A stretch of DNA of 64,000 nucleotides from Anaerolineales bacterium (GTDB lineage Bacteria > Chloroflexota > Anaerolineae > 4572-78 > J111), in assembly GCA_015075185.1 (NCBI GenBank), contig JABTUW010000004.1:992001-1056000 (forward strand), written 5' to 3'. The position numbers and the translations under genes are program-made. This document shows positions 54,507 through 62,867 of the stretch, piece after piece. The notes under the pieces are model-generated. The model was not told the origin of the DNA and searched no databases. It saw nothing but the letters and a program-made list of their open reading frames with translations. How positions within the stretch are numbered: the stretch's first letter is position 1; each line of letters opens with the position of its first letter.

Positions 54507-56372
54507 ATGCCTACCCCTGCGCCCCAGACCTATGAGGTTGATTTTGAGCCAATCGGCAAGCGGGTTAAGGTGCTGCCCCATACAACCCTGCTTGAGACAG
54601 CCCAGCAAGCTGGATTGGCCCTATCGTCGGCCTGCGGCGGGGTGGGGAACTGCGGTCAGTGCCGGATTGCGGTACTGGAAGGCCAGGTATCCTCCCCCAC
54701 TCTCGACGAAGAATACATCCTGACCGAAGCAGAATTACTGAACGGGGAACGGTTAGCTTGCAGCACTCAGGTTCAGAGTCACGTCAAGGTTCATGTCCCC
54801 AAGGGTTCTCTCGTCACCGAACAGCGCCTGCAACTGGGGGGCGAGGCCGGCGCGCTGACGCCCGATCCACTCATCCAGACCTACCAGCTTGAAGCGCCGC
54901 CCCCCACCCTGCACGACCCTCGCTCAGACCTTGAACGCATTACAGCCGTCCTGACCGAACTTCAGAGCGAAGCAAATCTGGTAGCGGAACCCGCCGTTAT
55001 CCGCCAGATAGCCCCTCTCGCCCGCCGGTATAACTGGCGTTTGACCGTCTACCTGCACGGTGCTGAAATTGTCGGGCTGGCTCCTCCCGAATCAACGGCA
55101 GTTGGATTGGCTGTTGACCTGGGAACCACCAAAATTGCGGCCAGCCTGGTTGATTTAGCCACCGGCGCCGAGCTGGCCGTGACCGGCGCCTTGAATCCGC
55201 AGATTGGCTACGGCGAAGATGTGATCAGCCGTCTGACCTATGCGCACCGCAACCCTGAGGGAGCTTCTCTCCTGGCTCTGAAGGTCAGGGAAACATTGGA
55301 TGATCTGCTGGGCCAGTTAACCGCCCAGGCGGGAGTTAGCCGAATCCAGGTAGCCGATATCTGCATTGTCGGCAACACCGCCATGACCCACCTGCTGATG
55401 GAACTGCCCATCCAGCAGCTTGCGCTGGCTCCTTATGTAGCTGCAACGAATGCCGCCATTGATCTGAAAGCCCGTGATTTGGGCCTGACCACTGCCCCTG
55501 GCGCCTACGTCCATGTGCTGCCCTGTATCGGCGGCTTTGTCGGCGCTGACCACGTGGCCATGATTCTGGCCAGCGGCCTTGACCAAACTGAGCGGACCAC
55601 GCTCGGCATTGACATCGGCACCAACACCGAAATTGTGCTGGCCCGACCAGGCCAGCTCCGTCTCACGGCAGCGTCATGTGCCTCCGGTCCAGCCTTTGAG
55701 GGGGCGCATATCAGCGATGGCATGCGAGCCGCGTCCGGGGCCATTGAAGCGGTCAGCCTGACCGGCGCCGGCCTGACTCTCAAAACCGTGGATAACGCCC
55801 CGCCTGTGGGGTTGTGCGGTTCCGGTATTATTGATGGGGTGGCTGAATTGCGCCGCTGGAAGCTGATCAACGAGCGCGGGCGCTTTGACCGGCAGAACGA
55901 GCGGGTGCGCAGCGGCCGCCATGGCGCGGAGTTTTTGCTGGTTCCGGGGAGTCAGAGTGGCAGCGGGCGTGATGTGACCCTTACCCAAAATGATATCAAC
56001 GAAATTCAACTGGCTAAAGGAGCCATCCGGGCCGGGCTGGAGGTTCTCCTGGATGCCACCGGTACTCCGCCTGAAGAAGTGCAAGAAGTCATCATTGCCG
56101 GGGCGTTCGGTTCATTTCTCAAGGTGCACAGCGCCCTTGATATGGGGCTGCTGCCCCGGCTACCGCACGCCCGCTACCGGCAGGTTGGCAACGCGGCCGT
56201 GGTCGGCGCGCGCTGGGCCTTGCTGTCCCGCCAGGTGCGGGAACGCGCCCGGCAGATTGCCAGCCGGACGAATTACCTGGAATTGACGACCTATCCCAAG
56301 TTTAACCGGCATTTTGCCCTGGGGATGCTGTTTCCCCCTCTGGATGAAAATGGGAAAAATACGGCAGGGTAG
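54507..56372 (+). CDS. RACo-type corrinoid protein reductive activator (2Fe-2S plus ASKHA ATPase)
   Basis: 621 residues. The N-terminal [2Fe-2S] ferredoxin domain uses Cys43, Cys49, Cys52 and Cys85 (SACGGVGNCGQCR, RLACSTQ). A linker leads to the DUF4445/ASKHA ATPase, with VGLAVDLGTTKIAASLVDL, GYGEDVISRLTYAH, ICIVGNTAMTHLL and LGIDIGTNTEIVLARPG. In this family ATP hydrolysis drives reduction of inactive Co(II) corrinoid protein to Co(I). It leads the methyltransferase operon. Its original leader region is interrupted by the IS630 element. Confidence 0.93.
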   Translation: MPTPAPQTYEVDFEPIGKRVKVLPHTTLLETAQQAGLALSSACGGVGNCGQCRIAVLEGQVSSPTLDEEYILTEAELLNGERLACSTQVQSHVKVHVPKGSLVTEQRLQLGGEAGALTPDPLIQTYQLEAPPPTLHDPRSDLERITAVLTELQSEANLVAEPAVIRQIAPLARRYNWRLTVYLHGAEIVGLAPPESTAVGLAVDLGTTKIAASLVDLATGAELAVTGALNPQIGYGEDVISRLTYAHRNPEGASLLALKVRETLDDLLGQLTAQAGVSRIQVADICIVGNTAMTHLLMELPIQQLALAPYVAATNAAIDLKARDLGLTTAPGAYVHVLPCIGGFVGADHVAMILASGLDQTERTTLGIDIGTNTEIVLARPGQLRLTAASCASGPAFEGAHISDGMRAASGAIEAVSLTGAGLTLKTVDNAPPVGLCGSGIIDGVAELRRWKLINERGRFDRQNERVRSGRHGAEFLLVPGSQSGSGRDVTLTQNDINEIQLAKGAIRAGLEVLLDATGTPPEEVQEVIIAGAFGSFLKVHSALDMGLLPRLPHARYRQVGNAAVVGARWALLSRQVRERARQIASRTNYLELTTYPKFNRHFALGMLFPPLDENGKNTAG

Positions 56373-56392
56373 CAAACTCATCTTCATTTGTC

Positions 56393-56424
56393 TGACTACT
56401 GATTACTGACTACTGTCCACTATT
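56393..56424. repeat. Tandem micro-repeat TGACTACTGATTAC
   Basis: Variants of TGACTACTG/TGATTACTG/TGTCCACT are repeated between the RACo-type gene and the methyltransferase, ending before AAGGAG. It resembles the repeat at 5637-5665. Confidence 0.65.
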
Positions 56425-56441
56425 CTTTAAGGAGCAAGCCT

Positions 56442-57254
56442 ATGGAAATAATCGGCGAAAAAATTAACGGCACACGCAAACGGGTCGCTCAGGCCATTGC
56501 CGAGCGAGATGCCGGTTTTATCCGCGACTTGGCCTGCAAGCAAGCCGAGGCGGGTTCAGCCTGGCTCGACGTCAATGCCGGGACTCATCCCAAACAAGAA
56601 GCGGATGACCTGGTCTGGTTGATTGATAATATCCAGGCTGTGGTTGACACGCCTCTCTGCCTGGACAGTGCCAACCCGGAGGCCCTGGCTGTGGCTATTA
56701 AGGCCGTCAACAAAACCCCTATAATCAACTCGATCAGTGGCGAGCCGCAACGCCTGGAAGGGATTCTACCGTTGGTGGCTGAGTACGGGTGCCGAGTCAT
56801 TGCCCTGGCGATGGGTGAGAAGAAGATCCCGGGAACAACAGAGGCGCGGGTGACTGTGGTTCATACAGTAATGGAGGCCACCCGTCTGGCCGGTATCCCC
56901 GATGAGCATGTCTACATTGACCCGCTGGCGATGACCATCAGTACCAATACCCAAAGCGGGTCAATCTTCCTGGAAACAATGCGGGTGGTCCGTGAAGCCT
57001 ATCCAAAAGTTCATTTTACCGCCGGGTTGAGCAATATTTCTTTTGGGTTACCGGCTCGCTCTTACGTTAACCGGGCCTTTTTAACCCTGACCCTGGCCGC
57101 CGGCCTTGATAGCGCCATTCTTGATCCTTTAGACCGGGACCTGCGCGCAGCCTTGCTGGCGGCTGAGCTGGTTTTGGGGCGTGATCGTCACTGTCTTAAC
57201 TACACCCGGGCTTACCGGGCCGGCGTGTTTGATAACGCCAAGGATAAAGCGTAG
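56442..57254 (+). CDS. Methyltetrahydrofolate:corrinoid methyltransferase (MeTr/AcsE-like)
   Basis: 270 residues, a pterin-binding TIM barrel. It has IIGEKINGTRKRVAQAIAER, WLDVNAGTHPKQEADDL, TPLCLDSANPEALAVAIKA, PIINSISGEPQRLEGILPL and FTAGLSNISFGLPARSYVNR. It moves the methyl group between the corrinoid protein and tetrahydrofolate. In the demethylation direction this delivers methyl-THF to C1 metabolism. Confidence 0.94.
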   Translation: MEIIGEKINGTRKRVAQAIAERDAGFIRDLACKQAEAGSAWLDVNAGTHPKQEADDLVWLIDNIQAVVDTPLCLDSANPEALAVAIKAVNKTPIINSISGEPQRLEGILPLVAEYGCRVIALAMGEKKIPGTTEARVTVVHTVMEATRLAGIPDEHVYIDPLAMTISTNTQSGSIFLETMRVVREAYPKVHFTAGLSNISFGLPARSYVNRAFLTLTLAAGLDSAILDPLDRDLRAALLAAELVLGRDRHCLNYTRAYRAGVFDNAKDKA

Positions 57255-57296
57255 AAAATTCTGCTTTCTACATCATAGTTACAAAGGAATCCGTTA

Positions 57297-57391
57297 CGAA
57301 GCTTTGGCTTCAGCACCAGCGATGAAAAGCCCTCACCCCGTCGCTGGCGCGACTCCCTTCTCCCAGTGGGAGAGGGGTTGGGGGTGAGGGC
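57297..57391 (-). repeat. Dispersed palindromic repeat, copy 2
   Basis: Reverse complement of the element at 20155-20270, sharing CCTCACCCCCAACCCCTC, GGGAGTCGCGCC and AGCGACGGGGTGAGGGC, plus the flanking GAAGCC/GCTTCG end. It lacks the 24-nt central insertion of copy 1. It sits between the methyltransferase and corrinoid-protein genes. Confidence 0.85.
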
Positions 57392-57412
57392 TATTTACAA
57401 AGGAGTAAGCTT

Positions 57413-58042
57413 ATGTCACAACAACTTATCGAAGCCATCACCGACATGAGAGAGGAGGATGCGCTTAAAATTACCGACCAAATGCTTGAGAGTGGAACCA
57501 ATCCGCTCGATGTCCTCGAAGCCTGCCGCCAGGCGATGGACATCATTGGCAAACGGTTTGAGGAAGGCGCCTGTTTTATCCCGGAATTGATTTTGGCCGG
57601 AGAAGTGCTCAAGGAGATTGCCGGCAAAGTCAAGCCGCTGGTGCAGGAGCAGGTCGGGGCAACGGAAAAGCGGGGCAAGGTGGTCTTTGGCACGGTAGAA
57701 GGAGATATTCACGATATTGCCAAGGATATTGTGGTCTTTATGCTGGATATCAACGGCTTTGAAGTCACAGACCTGGGGGTAGACGTGCCGCCGGCCAAGT
57801 TTGTGGAGGCAACCAAAGAAACAGGGGCCACCGTGGTGGGCTTGAGCGGTTTTTTAACGCTAGCTTACGACCCCATGAAGGAGACGGTAGCGGCACTAAA
57901 AGCAGCCGGTCTGGACAAGGTCAAGGTGATGATTGGCGGCGGTCAAGTTGATGATCAAATTCGCCGGTACACCGGAGCCGATGCCTTTGGGCGCGATGCG
58001 ATGGCGGCCGTGTCCCTGGCCAAGCAATGGATAGGAGGCTGA
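57413..58042 (+). CDS. Corrinoid (B12-binding) methyl carrier protein
   Basis: 209 residues. A helical cap (residues 1-85) is followed by a B12-binding Rossmann domain. The lower-ligand motif is GTVEGDIHDIAKDIV with His100. The usual DxHxxG reads DxHxxA here. VGLSGFLTLAYDPMKETVAA and VMIGGGQVDDQIR complete the fold. It shuttles the methyl group between the substrate methyltransferase and the THF methyltransferase. AAAGGAG precedes the ATG. Confidence 0.94.
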   Translation: MSQQLIEAITDMREEDALKITDQMLESGTNPLDVLEACRQAMDIIGKRFEEGACFIPELILAGEVLKEIAGKVKPLVQEQVGATEKRGKVVFGTVEGDIHDIAKDIVVFMLDINGFEVTDLGVDVPPAKFVEATKETGATVVGLSGFLTLAYDPMKETVAALKAAGLDKVKVMIGGGQVDDQIRRYTGADAFGRDAMAAVSLAKQWIGG

Positions 58043-58047
58043 TAGCA

Positions 58048-59397
58048 ATGTTTACCAAACCTGAAAACTGGAACAAATTAACCCCTAAAGAAAAAATGGA
58101 GGCCCGCTTTAATAGCTGGATGTCACTTAACATTGAGTTTGCCAGCCCCGAGAAGGCCCAGGCTTACAAACAGCGGGTCCAGATGATCAAAGATGCCACC
58201 TATTTGCAGAAGCCGGAACGTATTCCGATCATCCCGTGGTGGGGCGTTTACCCGGCTGAATACGGCGGCATCACCATGCAGGAAGCCATGTATGACTACG
58301 ACAAGCTGGGCAGGGCCTGGAAAAAATTCAACGCAGACTTTGAAAACGATGGCCTGGTTACATGCAGTCTGGTGGGGCCGGGTAAGGTTTTTGACATACT
58401 TGATTACAAGCTTTATAACTGGCCCGGCCACGGCACCCCCCCCAACACCTCGTACCAGTGCGTGGAAGGCGAGTACATGACCGGTGACGAGTATGACCTC
58501 CTCATCACGGACCCCTCCGGCTATTTTATGCGCTATTATCTGCCGCGCATCTTTGGCGCATTGGGACCGTGGCAGATGCTTGGACCTTTTACCGACATTC
58601 TTGAACTGCCCTTTGTGGGGTTAGGCTTGATCCCCACAGGTATCCCCCCGGTCCAACAAGCCTTCAAAACCTTTTTGGAGGCAGGCCAGGCCGTGATGGA
58701 ATGGATCTCGGCCATTGGCCCCATTGACGGCTATTCCATGGCCACGTTGGGCGTGCCCAATATCATCGGCAGTTTTTCCAAGGCCCCGTTTGATACTCTG
58801 GGCGATACCATGCGCGGCACCCGGGCCATTATGCTGGATATGTACCGCCGCCCCGAAAAGTTGATCGAGGCCATGGAACGAATCGTGCCGATTGCCGTAG
58901 AAATGGGCGTGCGTTATGCTACCGTCAGCGATACCCCGATGGTCTTCATTCCACTGCACAAAGGGGCCGACGGTTTTATGTCGAACAAGGATTTTGAAAA
59001 GTTTTACTGGCCGACCTTAAAAGGAGTGCTGTTGGGCCTGATCAACGAGGGCACCGTTCCCTATCTGTTTGTAGAGGGCGGTTACAACCAGCGCCTGGAC
59101 ATCATTACCGACCCGGATATTCCTGCCGGTCACACCATTTGGATGTTTGACCATACCGACATGAAGGAAGTCAAGCGAAAGTTGGGCGGCTGGGCCTGCT
59201 TTGGCGGCAACGTGCCGGGTTCGCTACTGAAGGCGGGAAAACCCCAGGAGATTGAGAACTACGTCAAGGAGTTGATTGACGGGGTGGCTCAGGATGGTGG
59301 TTATATCCTGGCCAACGGCGCCGTTCTCGATAACACCACTCCCGAAAATTTGCACGCTATGCTTGATACGGGTAAGAAATACGGGGTCTATAAGTAG
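58048..59397 (+). CDS. Uroporphyrinogen decarboxylase-family methyltransferase
   Basis: 449 residues from MFTKPENWNKLTPKEKMEAR. The TIM barrel of the UroD/MtaA family is recognisable in PERIPIIPWWGVYPAEYGG, MGVRYATVSDTPMVFIPLHK, VPYLFVEGGYNQRLD and GGWACFGGNVPGSLLKAGKP. In corrinoid systems such proteins are the substrate-specific methyltransferase or the acceptor methyltransferase. Here it is the best candidate for the enzyme that takes methyl from the unknown substrate. The expected HxC zinc motif is not clear (HTD, then a later Cys). GGAGG overlaps the upstream stop and sets the start at 58048. Confidence 0.87.
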   Translation: MFTKPENWNKLTPKEKMEARFNSWMSLNIEFASPEKAQAYKQRVQMIKDATYLQKPERIPIIPWWGVYPAEYGGITMQEAMYDYDKLGRAWKKFNADFENDGLVTCSLVGPGKVFDILDYKLYNWPGHGTPPNTSYQCVEGEYMTGDEYDLLITDPSGYFMRYYLPRIFGALGPWQMLGPFTDILELPFVGLGLIPTGIPPVQQAFKTFLEAGQAVMEWISAIGPIDGYSMATLGVPNIIGSFSKAPFDTLGDTMRGTRAIMLDMYRRPEKLIEAMERIVPIAVEMGVRYATVSDTPMVFIPLHKGADGFMSNKDFEKFYWPTLKGVLLGLINEGTVPYLFVEGGYNQRLDIITDPDIPAGHTIWMFDHTDMKEVKRKLGGWACFGGNVPGSLLKAGKPQEIENYVKELIDGVAQDGGYILANGAVLDNTTPENLHAMLDTGKKYGVYK

Positions 59398-59417
59398 TAA
59401 CCTTACCAGACAAACAG

Positions 59418-59458
59418 GGCCTTGACGGTCCCAGGATGAGGAGCGTCAAGGCCTTTTT
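59418..59458 (+). terminator. Rho-independent terminator of the corrinoid operon
   Basis: Perfect 10-bp arms GGCCTTGACG (59418-59427) and CGTCAAGGCC (59444-59453) are followed by TTTTT. Confidence 0.9.
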
Positions 59459-59502
59459 GTTTATCCAACCACTCTCACCATTACAAGTAGGGGAGACAGC
59501 CT

Positions 59503-60744
59503 GTGTCACAATTACAAATCATTTCTTCTGATCAGAACCTGCCCCAGCCTAAAACGTCTATGGTAACCGGTTATGCCTGGGTTATTTTGTTGGTCGTATT
59601 TCTGGCGAGTGTAGCGGCGCCTCTGAATCAATTCAAAGTTCCACCACTGATGCCCGTGCTCATGGAGACATTCCGCTTAAATCTCAGCCAGGCCGGCCTG
59701 CTGATGTCCGTCTTCGCCTTTACCGGCTTGATTTTGGCCCTGCCCGCCGGAATTGTCCTGCAAAAACTGGGTCCAAAAGCCGCCGGGTTGATTGCCGTGG
59801 GCTGTCTGGTGGTTGGCTCAGCCTGGGGAGCGCTTTCCAGCAGCACAGGCATGTTATTAGCCAGCCGCATCCTTGAGGGTGTTGGTATGGGACTGATCGC
59901 CGTCGTCGGGCCGGCTTCAATCGCGCTGTGGTTTCCGCGCGAGAAACAAGGCACGCCGATGGGCATCTGGGCTACCTGGGTGCCGGTGGGAAGTGTCATC
60001 ATGTATAACCTGGCTCCGGTTCTGGGGACTTCCGCCGGGTGGCAGGCCGCTTGGTGGAGCGGGGCCGGTTTTGCCCTGGTCGCCCTTATCCTGTATTGGC
60101 TGCTCATGCGGCTGCCGCCCTCCCCGGTGACCGTCCAAAAACCTGGACCGACAAGCCCAAGTGAAGATACCCGTCCCAAACTCGGCGAAGCCTTGGCCAA
60201 CCGGAACATCTGGCTGCTTGCCCTGCAATTTGGGTGCTTCAACCTGGTCTTCATCGGCTTTGCCACATTTTTCCCCACCTTCTTGACCGAAGCGCATGAT
60301 TACCCATTGGCCCAAGCCGCCTTTCTTGCCAGCTTGTCAAGCATGGTGGTACTAGGTTCAGCCCCACTGGCCGGCTGGCTGTCTGACCGGATTGGCTCGC
60401 GCCGCTTAGTCTTTACCCTGCCTCTCCTGGTAGTCGCAGCGATGATGACCTTGCCCTTTCACCTGACCGGCTGGTCTCTCTATGCTTTTATGACTCTGCT
60501 CGGGGTTGTTAGCGGCGCCGTTCCTACGGCAACCTTCGCCGCAGCCCCCGAGGTGATGGGTAATCCCAGGTTAGCCGGTATGGGGTTGGCGGTTGTCTCC
60601 TTGGGGCAGAATCTGGGTATGGTTATTGGGCCTATCCTCTTTGGGAGGTGGGTGGAGAGCATGGGGTGGGCTGCGGCGGGGTACTGGCTCGTCCCCGTCT
60701 GCCTGCTTGGCTTTGCTGCCGGATGGATGGTGAAAGTCCGCTAA
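59503..60744 (+). CDS. MFS transporter
   Basis: 413 residues with twelve membrane spans. The MFS loop motifs are PAGIVLQKLGPKAAGLIAV after span 2 and LAGWLSDRIGSRRLVFTLPL in the second half. The start is a GTG with GGGGAG upstream. Substrate is unknown. Its place after the corrinoid operon suggests import of the methylated substrate, although a terminator lies between them. Confidence 0.9.
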   Translation: MSQLQIISSDQNLPQPKTSMVTGYAWVILLVVFLASVAAPLNQFKVPPLMPVLMETFRLNLSQAGLLMSVFAFTGLILALPAGIVLQKLGPKAAGLIAVGCLVVGSAWGALSSSTGMLLASRILEGVGMGLIAVVGPASIALWFPREKQGTPMGIWATWVPVGSVIMYNLAPVLGTSAGWQAAWWSGAGFALVALILYWLLMRLPPSPVTVQKPGPTSPSEDTRPKLGEALANRNIWLLALQFGCFNLVFIGFATFFPTFLTEAHDYPLAQAAFLASLSSMVVLGSAPLAGWLSDRIGSRRLVFTLPLLVVAAMMTLPFHLTGWSLYAFMTLLGVVSGAVPTATFAAAPEVMGNPRLAGMGLAVVSLGQNLGMVIGPILFGRWVESMGWAAAGYWLVPVCLLGFAAGWMVKVR

Positions 60745-60810
60745 ATTCGGACCGCACTCGGATTGAGGATTCTCTCAGCTTTATCTCATTTTCAATTTAG
60801 GAAAGCGTGC

Positions 60811-60816
60811 TATAAT
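60811..60816 (+). promoter_or_regulatory. Probable -10 element for the S1C protease gene
   Basis: TATAAT precedes a leader of about 95 nt and the strong ribosome-binding site AAGGGGGGAAA. No convincing -35 box is at the right distance. Confidence 0.4.
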
Positions 60817-60915
60817 TATGGTTACTTCTTGCACTGATTCCGTAGAGGTAGTTCCAAGCGCCTGCTGAATAGCTGCTCCAAACTGAATGCAGGTCAGTTT
60901 CCTCAAGGGGGGAAA

Positions 60916-61755
60916 ATGGATGAATCTTCTGCTTCACAAGCGGAGTTGTGGCGAGGACGCCTGCAACGTCTCCACCCATATATCCGCAGTACAGCGCCCT
61001 TCGCCGCCGGGGTGTCGGCTGCGCTCGTGGCGATCCTGCTTTACAACATTCTGTTTCCCGCTCCAGCCCAACTGACAACGCGTGAGGTCAACGACTCAGT
61101 TGTTCAAGCTCTCGCCTCGGCCACACCGCCGCCCGCCTTTTCAGCGCGGGTGTACCAGGCCATCCGGCCCTCGCTTGTTTTTATTGAAACGGAAGTTTCT
61201 GGCAAAGACGGTGAGGTGGATAATGGTATCGGCAGCGGGGTGGTTATTAACGACCAGGGCGACATCCTGACCAGCCTCCATGTTGTCGCCAACGCTTCTG
61301 ACATTCAGCTCATCTTCGCCGATGGCAGCGAGTCGAGCGCAGAGGTGATTGCCACCCAGCCGGAGAACGATATCGCCGTTCTACGCGCCGGCCAGCCCCC
61401 AGGGCTGCTCGTGCCCGCCATACTGGGGAACCCGGGTGCGATGCACATTGGCGATGAAGCGTTTGCCGTCGGCCATCCCCTTGGTCTCTACGGCTCGATG
61501 AGCGCGGGCGTTATCTCCGGTCTCGACCGCTCCTTCAGACCCCCTGACAGCAAGCAAAGACTGAACGGCTTGATTCAGATTGACGCTGCCGTGAATCCCG
61601 GCAATTCGGGCGGCCCGCTGCTTAACCGTGATGGCCATGTGGTCGGTATTGTCGCCGCGCTGGTGAATCCCACCGAACAGGATGTCTTTATCGGCATCGG
61701 TTTTGCGGTGCCAATCAATGTGGCGGTTGGGGCTGTAGGCTCGCCGCCCTATTAA
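60916..61755 (+). CDS. S1C (HtrA/Deg-type) serine protease without PDZ domain
   Basis: 279 residues. A single membrane anchor (APFAAGVSAALVAILLYNIL) follows a short cytoplasmic tail. The trypsin-like domain has the triad His about 122 (LTSLHVVANA), Asp about 152 (ENDIAVLRAG) and Ser about 231 (NPGNSGGPLLNRDG). The frame ends right after the protease domain, so no PDZ domain is present, shorter than typical DegP/HtrA. It probably acts on misfolded or regulatory proteins outside the membrane. Confidence 0.92.
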   Translation: MDESSASQAELWRGRLQRLHPYIRSTAPFAAGVSAALVAILLYNILFPAPAQLTTREVNDSVVQALASATPPPAFSARVYQAIRPSLVFIETEVSGKDGEVDNGIGSGVVINDQGDILTSLHVVANASDIQLIFADGSESSAEVIATQPENDIAVLRAGQPPGLLVPAILGNPGAMHIGDEAFAVGHPLGLYGSMSAGVISGLDRSFRPPDSKQRLNGLIQIDAAVNPGNSGGPLLNRDGHVVGIVAALVNPTEQDVFIGIGFAVPINVAVGAVGSPPY

Positions 61756-61761
61756 GTATTC

Positions 61762-61813
61762 AGTGAGCAGTAATCAGTGGAACAGTAGGTAATTAAACTG
61801 ATTACTGCTCACT
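61762..61813. repeat. Intergenic inverted repeat, perfect 17-bp arms
   Basis: AGTGAGCAGTAATCAGT (61762-61778) and ACTGATTACTGCTCACT (61797-61813) are perfectly complementary around an 18-nt loop. The element lies between the protease stop codon and the MoxR ribosome-binding site. Confidence 0.85.
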
Positions 61814-61856
61814 ATCCCTTACATGACTGTTTACTAGATTTCGCAGGAGAATGCCC

Positions 61857-62867
61857 ATGGATCAATTTATGAACCCCGAGAAAAGAAAACCGATGGAACG
61901 GGTACTGTACGAGGTGAAGAAGATCATCGTCGGGCAGGACCACCTGTTGGAACAGTTGGTCGTCGCGCTGCTGGCGCGCGGGCACATTCTGGTCGAAGGT
62001 GTGCCGGGTTTGGCCAAGACGATGGCAATCAAGACCCTGGCGGAAGCAATTGGCGGCGAGTTCAAGCGCATCCAGTTCACGCCCGATCTGGTCCCCGCCG
62101 ATTTGATCGGCACGCGCATCTACAATCAAAAGACAGGCGAATTCAATACCTCGCTCGGCCCGGTCTTTACCAACCTCCTGCTGGCGGATGAAATCAACCG
62201 CGCCCCGGCCAAGGTCCAAAGTGCGCTGCTCGAAGTGATGCAAGAGCGGCAGGTAACGATTGGGCGCGAAACCTTCAAGGTGCCGCATCCTTTCCTGGTG
62301 CTGGCGACCCAGAATCCAATCGAGACCGAAGGCACCTATGCCTTACCCGAAGCGCAGGTGGACCGTTTTATGCTCAAGGTGCTGGTCGGTTATCCCAGCG
62401 CAACGGAAGAATTTGTTATCGTCGAACGCATGACGGGCATGCTCCAGGCCGTACAAAAGGTGCTGACCACCGAGCAACTGGTGGAGTTACAGCAAGAGGC
62501 CGATAAAGTTTACGTGGATCCGGCGCTTATCGAGTATGCCGTCCGTATGGTGACCGCTACCCGAACGCCGAAAGATGTCGGCTTGAAAGAACTGCAACCC
62601 TACATTATGTTCGGCGCCAGTCCGCGCGCTTCGATCAACCTGATCCTCACGGCGCGGGCGCTGGCCTTTGTGCGTGGGCGGACTTATGCGCTGCCGCAGG
62701 ACGTGCTGGATATGGCGCTCGACGTGATGCGGCACCGCATGGTGCTGTCGTACGAGGCGCTCTCGGACAATGTGAGCGCCGATGATCTATTGAAAAAGAT
62801 TCTCGATCGTATTCCTATCCCGGTGGTGCCGTTGCATGAGCATGTCAATCTCCGCGTCAACGCCTGA
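61857..62867 (+). CDS. MoxR-family AAA+ ATPase
   Basis: About 336 residues. Walker A is unusual (GVPGLAKT), as is typical for MoxR. Walker B is LLLADEINRAPAKVQSALLE, with EMMQERQVTIG-like LEVMQERQVTIG, VLATQNPIETEGTYALPEAQ, and the sensor-2 region GASPRASINL. MoxR proteins act as chaperones with VWA-domain partners encoded downstream. The ATG at 61857 sits 8 nt after GGAG; the in-frame ATG at 61851 is too close. It overlaps the DUF58 gene by 32 nt. Confidence 0.95.
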   Translation: MDQFMNPEKRKPMERVLYEVKKIIVGQDHLLEQLVVALLARGHILVEGVPGLAKTMAIKTLAEAIGGEFKRIQFTPDLVPADLIGTRIYNQKTGEFNTSLGPVFTNLLLADEINRAPAKVQSALLEVMQERQVTIGRETFKVPHPFLVLATQNPIETEGTYALPEAQVDRFMLKVLVGYPSATEEFVIVERMTGMLQAVQKVLTTEQLVELQQEADKVYVDPALIEYAVRMVTATRTPKDVGLKELQPYIMFGASPRASINLILTARALAFVRGRTYALPQDVLDMALDVMRHRMVLSYEALSDNVSADDLLKKILDRIPIPVVPLHEHVNLRVNA

